A DNA stretch of 23,694 nucleotides from Methylophilaceae bacterium. GTDB lineage: Bacteria > Pseudomonadota > Gammaproteobacteria > Burkholderiales > Methylophilaceae. The position numbers were made by a program, and so were the translations under genes. The notes below the pieces were generated by a model. The model was not told the DNA's origin. It ran no database searches and saw only the letters and a program-made list of their open reading frames with translations. Position 1 is the stretch's first letter. Each line of letters begins with the position of its first letter. The stretch lies in contig SPJO01000157.1 in assembly GCA_006844635.1 (NCBI GenBank), forward strand, positions 1 to 23,694, written 5' to 3'. Shown one piece after another: positions 1-6,288 of this stretch.

Positions 1-1
1 T

Positions 2-616
2 ATGCCAGTAGATTCACTAAAATTTAAAGACAGTAAAAAATATGCAGACCGAATGAAAGCTGCGCAAAAAGCTGTTAATGAAAAAGACGCTTTGATTGTG
101 ATGCAGGGTGCAATATTAGACATGCCTGTCGTCGTTGCTGCATTTGAATTTAGGTTTATGGGTGGTTCGATGGGTTCTGTCGTTGGTGAGCGATTTGTCC
201 GCGGTGTGAATGCGGCAATCGAAAACAAAACACCTTTTATTTGTATTGCGGCGAGTGGTGGGGCCAGAATGCAGGAAGGCTTGTTGTCGTTGATGCAGAT
301 GGCCAAAACGAGTGCTGCCTTGACCAAACTGTCACAAGAGGGTTTGCCATTCATCTCAATTTTAACGGATCCAACAATGGGCGGCGTTTCGGCGAGTTTT
401 GCTATGTTGGGTGATATTATTGTGGCAGAGCCAAATGCACTCATCGGATTTGCTGGCCCACGTGTGATTGAGCAAACTGTACGTGAAACATTACCAGATG
501 GCTTCCAGCGTGCTGAGTTCCTACTGGAACATGGCGCAATTGATATTATTATTGATCGTAGAGAAATGCGTGAGAAGTTAAAAAGCATCTTGTCGAACTT
601 AATGCACGCAGCTTAG
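2..616 (+). CDS. accD: Acetyl-CoA carboxylase carboxyltransferase subunit beta (5'-truncated)
   Basis: The beta subunit of the carboxyltransferase half of acetyl-CoA carboxylase moves the carboxyl group from biotin to acetyl-CoA to give malonyl-CoA, the first step of fatty acid synthesis in the cytosol, working with AccA. Seen: 204 residues with the crotonase-type carboxyltransferase core, including FMGGSMGSVVGERF, ASGGARMQEGLLSL, DPTMGGVSASFAMLGD and GFAGPRVIEQTVRE. The family is usually about 290-305 residues, so roughly 85-90 N-terminal residues, including the four-cysteine zinc ribbon, lie left of the window. The methionine codon at position 2 aligns with an internal position of the family and is not the real start; the frame is open to the edge. 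folC follows after 33 bases, the usual betaproteobacterial order. Identification is secure. Confidence 0.96.
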   Translation: MPVDSLKFKDSKKYADRMKAAQKAVNEKDALIVMQGAILDMPVVVAAFEFRFMGGSMGSVVGERFVRGVNAAIENKTPFICIAASGGARMQEGLLSLMQMAKTSAALTKLSQEGLPFISILTDPTMGGVSASFAMLGDIIVAEPNALIGFAGPRVIEQTVRETLPDGFQRAEFLLEHGAIDIIIDRREMREKLKSILSNLMHAA

Positions 617-649
617 TTTACTTTAGAACTCATTAAACTGCTGTCTTTT

Positions 650-1924
650 GTGACAAACTTAATCAACAACCCCACATCATTAGCACAATGGTTAACCTAT
701 ATTGAGGCGCTTCATCCTAAATCGATTGAAATGGGGTTGGAGCGCGTTAGCGACGTAGCAAACCGACTGCAGATAAGTCCCAAATTTCCTATTATTAGCA
801 TTGCAGGCACTAATGGCAAAGGCTCAACCTGCGGCATGTTGGAAAATGTCTATGTACAAGCTGGTTATCGCGTTGGTGCTTATGTGTCTCCACATTTCGT
901 TCGCTATAACGAACGCGTACGCGTCAATCAGCAAGATATTGATGATGATGCGCTTTGCCGTGCTTTTGAGGCGGTTGAGGCGGCGCGTGAAGAGGTGGTC
1001 CTGACTTACTTTGAAATGGGCACCCTGGCAGCAATGTACCATTTTTTACAATCAGACTTAGATGTGGCGATTCTTGAAGTTGGCATGGGTGGACGTTTAG
1101 ATGCGGTTAATGTGTTTGAACCTGTGTGTGCGATTGTGACCAGTATTGATTTAGACCATATGGATTATTTGGGCGATACCCGCGAAAAGATCGGAATGGA
1201 AAAAGCGGGGATTTACCGTAAAGATACACTGGCGATTTGTGGTGAACCTGACACACCGAATAGCGTGCTTACTTATGCTGAAGAGGTGGGCGCCAATTTG
1301 CAGTTAATTAATCGTGACTTTAGTGTGCGAACACATCAAGATGGTTGGCAATATCAAACAGATGATGTTGCGTTAACCCTGGCGCCATTAGCATTGCAAG
1401 GTGATGTGCAAATGAACAACGCCGCTTGTGTGATTAATGCGGTGCAAGGCTTGCAAGCTTTATTGCCAGTGTCGCAACAGGTGTTGGTCAAGGGTATTAG
1501 TTCAGTGAGCTTGCTCGGTCGCTTTTATACGGTTAGGGAACAGCCGCAACTTATTTTAGATGTGGCGCATAATCCGCAAGCGGCGAAATCCTTAGCCAAA
1601 AACTTACAAAAAACGCCATGTGCTGGGCGAACTTTAGGTGTGATGGCCATGTTAGCGGACAAGGATATTGCGCACGTGGTGACAGCGTTGGCGTCAGAGA
1701 TTGATGTTTGGTACCTTGCTGACACGCATAATCCACGTGGTGCAAGCGCAGAGCAGTTGGCTGGTTATTTGCAAACGCAAGTAGAAAATGGCCTGACGCA
1801 TTCTTTTTCAGGTGTTGATTTGGCATTAGATGCAGCCTGTAAAGAAGCGAACAAAAATGATAGAATAATCGTGTTCGGTTCGTTCTACACGGTTGCAGAT
1901 GCGGTCGAATTTTTAAGGGAGTAG
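650..1924 (+). CDS. folC: Bifunctional dihydrofolate synthase / folylpolyglutamate synthase
   Basis: FolC adds glutamate to dihydropteroate to make dihydrofolate, and then adds further glutamates to tetrahydrofolates; it is a cytosolic ATP-dependent Mur-ligase-type enzyme. Seen: 424 residues, the family's normal length, with the P-loop GTNGKGS at residues 53-59, then SPHFVRYNERVRVN, the EVGMGGRLDAVNV motif, TSIDLDHMDYLG and the C-terminal-domain motif LDVAHNPQAA. The chosen start is GTG at 650; it gives the usual N-terminus leading to LHPKSIEMGLERV. There is no clear Shine-Dalgarno sequence. The gene sits between accD and a SPOR-domain gene, probably in one transcript. In a methylotroph, folates also carry one-carbon units, which makes this more than a vitamin gene (inference). 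Confidence 0.95.
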   Translation: MTNLINNPTSLAQWLTYIEALHPKSIEMGLERVSDVANRLQISPKFPIISIAGTNGKGSTCGMLENVYVQAGYRVGAYVSPHFVRYNERVRVNQQDIDDDALCRAFEAVEAAREEVVLTYFEMGTLAAMYHFLQSDLDVAILEVGMGGRLDAVNVFEPVCAIVTSIDLDHMDYLGDTREKIGMEKAGIYRKDTLAICGEPDTPNSVLTYAEEVGANLQLINRDFSVRTHQDGWQYQTDDVALTLAPLALQGDVQMNNAACVINAVQGLQALLPVSQQVLVKGISSVSLLGRFYTVREQPQLILDVAHNPQAAKSLAKNLQKTPCAGRTLGVMAMLADKDIAHVVTALASEIDVWYLADTHNPRGASAEQLAGYLQTQVENGLTHSFSGVDLALDAACKEANKNDRIIVFGSFYTVADAVEFLRE

Positions 1925-1933
1925 AGGGTCTAG

Positions 1934-2605
1934 ATGCAGAAAAACCAAGTTGATCAAGCATTGGCTTTTAAAAAGCGTGCAAGACGCCGTCTTGTTGGCG
2001 CCATTGCATTGGTGTTTTTAATGGTGATTGTGTTGCCGATGATTTTAAAAGACCGTGAAGCAGCTATTCAAGAAGAAGAGATCGAAATCTCGATGCCAAG
2101 CCAAACACAAGAAGAAATAGTGGATATAGCCGATGTTGAGTTGCCTGCTGATGCAGAAGGTGAGTCTGCGGTGACTGAGGTGATTGAAGATGCACCAATC
2201 AAAGGTGAAGTAATCGATTTGCCAGCAGTTGAATCTTTGCCAAAAGCCCCAGAACCAGTTAAAGAAGTCGCTAAGCCTAAGGTGGAGCAGAAGCAAGCGG
2301 AAAAACCTGCCCCAACTAAAAAAGAAACCCCAGCTAAAAAAGAAACGCCAAGTAAAACTGCGGTCACGAAAACCAATCAGTTCTATGTTCAAATTGGTGT
2401 GTTTTCAGAAATGGCCAATGTTAAGAAGTTGCAAAGTAGGTTGAGTGATTTAGGTTATCAATCAGTCACAGAAGATGTGACAACAGATAAAGGCGTCAAA
2501 ACACGATTGCGTACAGTGACGTTTGATGGGCGCAATGAGGCAGCAATCGCATTAGAAAATATTAAAGATTCAGGGCTTACTGGGATGGTTGTTAGTCAAA
2601 AGTGA
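1934..2605 (+). CDS. dedD: SPOR-domain cell-division protein, DedD-like
   Basis: Proteins of this type bind glycan strands stripped of stem peptides at the division septum. Seen: 223 residues with a short basic cytoplasmic N-terminus (KKRARRR), one membrane segment at about residues 20-39, a long periplasmic linker rich in Glu, Pro, Lys and Val, and a C-terminal SPOR domain at about 148-223 beginning NQFYVQIGVFSEMANVKKL. The linker holds a small in-frame tandem repeat (KKETP twice). The ATG at 1934 lies 9 bases after the folC stop, with a weak purine-rich AGAGGG before it. The order folC-dedD-cvpA-purF is also that of E. coli, which supports the DedD name; membership of the SPOR family is firm, exact orthology less so. 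Confidence 0.88.
   Translation: MQKNQVDQALAFKKRARRRLVGAIALVFLMVIVLPMILKDREAAIQEEEIEISMPSQTQEEIVDIADVELPADAEGESAVTEVIEDAPIKGEVIDLPAVESLPKAPEPVKEVAKPKVEQKQAEKPAPTKKETPAKKETPSKTAVTKTNQFYVQIGVFSEMANVKKLQSRLSDLGYQSVTEDVTTDKGVKTRLRTVTFDGRNEAAIALENIKDSGLTGMVVSQK
2315..2350 (+). repeat. Two tandem 18-bp units inside the SPOR-protein linker
   Basis: Two adjacent 18-base units (2315-2332 and 2333-2350) differ at only two positions and encode TKKETP and AKKETP in frame. Each holds a run of six A. The unit is a multiple of three, so gain or loss of copies changes only the length of the periplasmic linker, whereas slippage in an A run would shift the frame. Small and probably of no regulatory meaning. 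Confidence 0.85.
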
Positions 2606-2614
2606 GGTTGTTAG

Positions 2615-3106
2615 TTGACTAGTTTTGATTATGCAGTACTTGCCATTATTGGTATATCAATTGTGGTGAGTATGATGCGCGGGGCGATAAAAGAGTTACT
2701 TGCATTATTTGGATGGGTTGCTGCATTTTATATTGCGAGAACTTATTCGTCTCAATTAGCGCCACTGTTGCCACAAGATATTCCAACAGAGGCACTTAAA
2801 ACGTTGGTTGCATTTTTGATTTTGCTTATTGTTGTTTTGTTTTTAAATACACTATTATCGGTTGCTATTTCTAGTATTGTAAGCAAAATAAGCTTAGGCT
2901 GGCTTAACCGCTTTTTGGGTGTGATATTTGGTTTTATAAAAGGCTTGTTTATTGTTTGCGTGCTTGTATTTCTGGCAGGCTTAACAAGTTTGCCGAAAGA
3001 AAAAATGTGGACAGAGGCGATGTTAAGCTCGCCACTCGAAGTGTTGGTAAAAGCTGCATTACCATGGCTACCTGAGCGTGTGACGAAACACGTTAGCTAT
3101 GACTAA
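2615..3106 (+). CDS. cvpA: CvpA family inner-membrane protein
   Basis: CvpA is a small inner-membrane protein named from colicin V production in E. coli; its molecular role is not settled, with envelope maintenance suggested. Seen: 163 residues with about four hydrophobic segments (roughly 3-22, 26-44, 62-88 and 103-123) and the family signatures SFDYAVLAIIGIS, RGAIKELLALFGW and RFLGVIFGFIKG. The start is TTG at 2615: it gives the classical N-terminus and has GAGG at 2604-2607, seven bases upstream. The gene lies 9 bases after the SPOR gene and 40 bases before purF, the conserved arrangement that gave cvpA its early link with purine genes. Confidence 0.92.
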   Translation: MTSFDYAVLAIIGISIVVSMMRGAIKELLALFGWVAAFYIARTYSSQLAPLLPQDIPTEALKTLVAFLILLIVVLFLNTLLSVAISSIVSKISLGWLNRFLGVIFGFIKGLFIVCVLVFLAGLTSLPKEKMWTEAMLSSPLEVLVKAALPWLPERVTKHVSYD

Positions 3107-3146
3107 TTTTTGATTCAATGGATTTATTTAAGGACAACACTATTCT

Positions 3147-4688
3147 ATGTGTGGAATTATAGGGCTTGTAGGTAAAAACCCAGTTAACCAACTGCTTTAT
3201 GACGGCTTACTGGTGTTACAACACCGTGGTCAGGATGCAGCGGGTATCGTGACTTGTGAGGGCAATACCTTTTACATGCACAAAAGCAATGGCCTCGTAA
3301 AAGATGTGTTTCAAACACGTCACATGCGTAGCTTAGTTGGTCATGCGGGTATCGCGCATGTGCGTTATCCAACTGCCGGCTCTTCAAGCGCGGCAGAAGC
3401 GCAGCCATTTTATGTCAATTCTCCATTTGGGATTGTGCTGGCACATAATGGTAACTTAACCAATTCAGCACAGTTGAAGTCTGAAATGTTCCGCCAAGAT
3501 TTGCGCCACATTAACACCACATCGGATTCTGAAGTGCTGTTAAATGTATTAGCACATGAAATTGAGCAAACATCTAAAAATGCTGTGCTCAATACGGATA
3601 TGGCATTTGATGCAGTCGCTGGCGTACATAGGCGCTGTAAAGGGGCTTATGCTGTGGTTGCGATGATTGCTGATTTTGGTTTATTAGCTTTCCGTGATCC
3701 GCAAGGTATTCGCCCATTAGTGATTGGTAAGATGGATACGGAAAAAGGAACCGAATACATCGTCGCTTCTGAAAGTGTGGCATTAGACGTGTTAGGCTTC
3801 ACCTTAATGCGGGATGTTGCCCCAGGAGAAGCCGTCTTTATTGATATGGATGGCAATTTATTCAGCCGACAATGTGCAGAAGAATCAAAGTTGACACCAT
3901 GTATTTTCGAATATGTCTACCTAGCACGACCAGACTCAATGATAGATGGTGTGTCTGTCTACCAAACGCGACTTGATATGGGTGAAACATTAGCCGCAAA
4001 AATAAAACGCGAATGGGGGCATCTTGATATTGATGTGGTCATTCCAATTCCCGATACGAGTCGGCCAAGTGCGTTGCAAGTTGGTCTTGCGCTGGGTTTA
4101 GAGTACCGAGAAGGCTTCATCAAAAATCGCTATATTGGCCGAACTTTTATTATGCCAGGCCAAGCTTTACGTAAAAAATCAGTGCGCCAAAAACTCAACC
4201 CTATTGGCGAAGAGTTTAGAGGTAAAAATGTGTTGCTGATTGATGATTCTATTGTGCGTGGGACAACTTCAAAGCAAATTGTACAAATGGCTAGAGATGC
4301 CGGTGCCCAAAAAGTATATTTTGCTTCTGCAGCACCGCCAGTGCGTTTCCCTAATGTGTATGGTATTGATATGCCTAGCCGTGATGAATTGTTGGCAACA
4401 GATCGAACTGATGATGAGATTTGTGAGGAGATTGGTGCAGACGGTTTGATTTATCAAGATTTAGATGCGCTAGAAGCGACTGTTACGGCGTTGAACCCAG
4501 CATTAACAATCTTTGATTCCAGCTGCTTCGATGGTGATTATGTGACGGGTGATGTTGATGAGAACTACTTGAATCATATTGAGTCTTTGCGCGCTGACTC
4601 CACGCAGCTTAATCAACCGCCTAACTCCACAACACAAATGGATTTAAATTTGGTTGATGCGGACGATGGGGAGTTTGCAGAAGCTTAA
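3147..4688 (+). CDS. purF: Amidophosphoribosyltransferase (glutamine PRPP amidotransferase)
   Basis: PurF carries out the first committed step of purine synthesis: glutamine plus PRPP gives phosphoribosylamine. Seen: 513 residues; the N-terminus reads MCGIIGLVG, so Cys2 becomes the N-terminal nucleophile of the Ntn glutaminase domain once Met is removed and there is no propeptide. LQHRGQDAAGI and AHNGNLTN follow in that domain. The phosphoribosyltransferase domain carries the PRPP loop VLLIDDSIVRGTT at about residues 362-374. This is the E. coli-like type rather than the Bacillus type with a leader. The last 30 or so residues are a polar acidic tail unlike the core. AAGGA at 3130-3134 is a possible ribosome site, 12 bases from the ATG, a little far. 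Transcription probably continues from cvpA. Confidence 0.97.
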   Translation: MCGIIGLVGKNPVNQLLYDGLLVLQHRGQDAAGIVTCEGNTFYMHKSNGLVKDVFQTRHMRSLVGHAGIAHVRYPTAGSSSAAEAQPFYVNSPFGIVLAHNGNLTNSAQLKSEMFRQDLRHINTTSDSEVLLNVLAHEIEQTSKNAVLNTDMAFDAVAGVHRRCKGAYAVVAMIADFGLLAFRDPQGIRPLVIGKMDTEKGTEYIVASESVALDVLGFTLMRDVAPGEAVFIDMDGNLFSRQCAEESKLTPCIFEYVYLARPDSMIDGVSVYQTRLDMGETLAAKIKREWGHLDIDVVIPIPDTSRPSALQVGLALGLEYREGFIKNRYIGRTFIMPGQALRKKSVRQKLNPIGEEFRGKNVLLIDDSIVRGTTSKQIVQMARDAGAQKVYFASAAPPVRFPNVYGIDMPSRDELLATDRTDDEICEEIGADGLIYQDLDALEATVTALNPALTIFDSSCFDGDYVTGDVDENYLNHIESLRADSTQLNQPPNSTTQMDLNLVDADDGEFAEA

Positions 4689-4719
4689 TTAATGATCGTC
4701 AGGTTACACAAAAAGTGAC

Positions 4720-4748
4720 TTGACAATAAGGATTAATGAGCGTTAAAT
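4720..4748 (+). promoter_or_regulatory. Sigma70-type promoter of the metZ leader
   Basis: TTGACA at 4720-4725 matches the -35 consensus fully; TTAAAT at 4743-4748 matches four of six -10 bases, and the spacer is exactly 17. The predicted start of transcription, near 4754-4756, falls where the first strand of the riboswitch helix P1 begins, which is how many compact riboswitch transcripts are laid out. Prediction from sequence only. Confidence 0.75.
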
Positions 4749-4752
4749 GAAA

Positions 4753-4830
4753 GTGCGCTGATTTGAGCGGCCAAACTTAAACAAAGCCTAACTCAGCTTG
4801 CGAGCGCATTATAAATTCTGCTAAAGCGAG
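4753..4830 (+). promoter_or_regulatory. SAM-II-type riboswitch aptamer in the metZ leader
   Basis: The SAM-II (metA-type) riboswitch is an H-type pseudoknot that binds S-adenosylmethionine ahead of methionine genes. Seen: helix P1 TGCGCT (4754-4759) with AGCGCA (4803-4808), followed by loop-1 GATTT as in known SAM-II RNAs. Helix P2 joins TTGC (4798-4801) to GC-T-AA (4820-4824), leaving the T (4822) unpaired as in the SAM-binding site of the family, and extends by GC (4796-4797) with GC (4826-4827) and CTC (4792-4794) with GAG (4828-4830). The loop from the end of the GCGC pairing to P2 contains ATAAA and has the same 12-base length as the sequence I recall for the crystallised metX SAM-II RNA. 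Odd: loop 1 is enlarged by about 25 bases and holds a possible GGC/GCC stem (4769-4771 with 4786-4788). Placement before metZ fits. The assignment rests on my memory of the motif, not on a covariance search. Confidence 0.85.
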
Positions 4831-4835
4831 AGACT

Positions 4836-4876
4836 AAAACCCGTTTTAGCTATTAATAGGCTATGACGGGTTTTTT
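4836..4876 (+). terminator. Switchable intrinsic terminator of the metZ leader
   Basis: AAAACCCGT (4836-4844) pairs with ACGGGTTTT (4866-4874), with an upper stem TAGC (4847-4850)/GCTA (4860-4863), and six T at 4871-4876. A competing helix is possible: GCTAAAGCG (4820-4828), the 3' strand of riboswitch helix P2, pairs with CGTTTTAGC (4842-4850), nine pairs with one G-U, and takes bases from both terminator stems. SAM binding should hold P2 and so allow this terminator; without SAM the competing helix should let transcription reach metZ, which starts 50 bases further on. Confidence 0.85.
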
Positions 4877-4925
4877 AATGCCTGTTAAGAGTCGGTTTTA
4901 AAGCAAGACAGATAAAGAGAAAGTA

Positions 4926-6107
4926 ATGACGAAAGAGTACCATCCAGAAACGATTAGTGTAAGAGCAGGAAATGTACCTACTGAGCATGGCGAGAATTCA
5001 GAAGCGATATTTTTGAATTCTAGTTTTCGGTTTGAGAATGCGGCACAAGCTGCGGCCAGATTTAGTGGTGACGAACCTGGCAATATCTATTCACGTTTTA
5101 CCAATCCAACCGTGACGGCCTTTCAAGATAAATTGGCGGCGATGGAAGGTGCAGAGCAGTGCGTTGCGACAGCGAGTGGCATGTCAGCGATTCTGGCGTG
5201 TGTCATGGGTGTGTGTAATACGGGAGACCATATTGTTGCTTCGCGCAGTCTGTTTGGGACGTCTGTGCAGTTATTGACCAATATCATGGAGCGCTGGGGC
5301 TTAGCGGTTACCTTGGTTTCGTTAACAGACCTAGCAGAGTGGCAAGCTGCCATTACGCCGAAAACCAAGATGTTTTTTGTTGAGACACCTTCTAACCCAT
5401 TGACTGAGGTCTGCGATATTCAAGCATTGGCAAATATGGCACATCAAGCGGACATTCGTTTGGCTGTCGACAATTGTTTTTGTACGCCGGTGATACAAAA
5501 GCCCTTGGCTTTAGGCGCGGATATCGTGGTGCATTCGGCAACGAAGTATATTGATGGGCAAGGGCGCTGTTTGGGCGGCGCGGTATTGGGTTCAAAAGCG
5601 TTGATGGAGCCTGTTTATGCTTTCTTGCGATCTGCGGGCGTTACCATGAGTGCATTTAACGCTTGGGTGTTTTTGAAAGGCTTGGAAACGCTGCCGATTC
5701 GTATGGAGGCGCATGCACGTAAGGCGCTCGCTTTGGCGACATGGTTAGAGGCGCAGCCGCAAGTGGAGCGCGTGTATTATCCTGGCTTGCAATCGCACCC
5801 GCAGCATGCCTTAGCGATGCAGCAACAAACCAACGGTGGCGGGATAGTCAGCTTTGATGTAAAGCCAAAAGCTGGGCAGTCGGAACAAGAGGCAGCATGG
5901 GCGTTAATTGATGCAACAAAATTGATTTCCATTACGGCCAACTTGGGTGATGCGAAAAGTACAATTACGCACCCGGCTACGACTACACATAGTAGGATTA
6001 GCAAAGAGGCAAGAGAGGCGTCTGGTGTGAAAGATGGGCTTGTTCGCATTGCGGTGGGTTTAGAGCATGAATCAGATTTACAGGCGGATTTAACGCTATT
6101 AACTTAG
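4926..6107 (+). CDS. metZ: O-succinylhomoserine sulfhydrylase
   Basis: MetZ makes homocysteine directly from O-succinylhomoserine and sulfide (transsulfuration-independent route), one step before methionine. Seen: 393 residues of the Cys/Met-metabolism PLP family; YSRFTNPTV near residue 55, ASGMSAIL near 84, ETPSNP near 153, VDNCF near 181 and the PLP lysine at 207 in SATKYIDGQGRCLGG. The IDGQGR after the lysine is typical of MetZ rather than of cystathionine beta-lyase or gamma-synthase. The ATG at 4926 is preceded by a loose purine-rich AAGAGAAAG. The gene stands alone between the SAM-II-like switch and a strong terminator, so its control is probably by SAM level. An O-acetylhomoserine enzyme is the main alternative. 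Confidence 0.92.
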   Translation: MTKEYHPETISVRAGNVPTEHGENSEAIFLNSSFRFENAAQAAARFSGDEPGNIYSRFTNPTVTAFQDKLAAMEGAEQCVATASGMSAILACVMGVCNTGDHIVASRSLFGTSVQLLTNIMERWGLAVTLVSLTDLAEWQAAITPKTKMFFVETPSNPLTEVCDIQALANMAHQADIRLAVDNCFCTPVIQKPLALGADIVVHSATKYIDGQGRCLGGAVLGSKALMEPVYAFLRSAGVTMSAFNAWVFLKGLETLPIRMEAHARKALALATWLEAQPQVERVYYPGLQSHPQHALAMQQQTNGGGIVSFDVKPKAGQSEQEAAWALIDATKLISITANLGDAKSTITHPATTTHSRISKEAREASGVKDGLVRIAVGLEHESDLQADLTLLT

Positions 6108-6122
6108 GCCGTGATTGATTTC

Positions 6123-6152
6123 AAAACGGGGTGTGAATACACCCCGTTTTTT
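6123..6152 (+). terminator. Strong intrinsic terminator after metZ
   Basis: A perfect 12-bp stem (6123-6134 with 6139-6150), GC-rich in the middle, closes a four-base GAAT loop and is followed by a T run to 6152. It starts 16 bases after the metZ stop. Because the stem has A on the left and T on the right, it may also work on the opposite strand. It separates metZ from the gyrA operon. Confidence 0.95.
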
Positions 6153-6288
6153 ATTGGGGAAAACTGCTGAAAAACCTGCTCTTATAACTGAATCATGTTA
6201 AAATTTAATGATTATTTATATCTTATAAAAAACGCTTTTAAAAAGCGATGTCCTCAGACGAAAAAATAGAATAGTGATGGAATAAATC

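Noticed and set aside
1551..1961. Long - strand reading frame inside folC
   Set aside because: It is a shadow of folC in another frame: no ribosome site, no recognisable protein, and folC is fully conserved across it.
4754..4876. A stand-alone small RNA gene with its own promoter and terminator after purF
   Set aside because: The same bases fit the SAM-II fold, with unpaired T, loop length and a competing antiterminator, and metZ starts 50 bases on; a leader explains more. A short terminated RNA would still be made when SAM is high.
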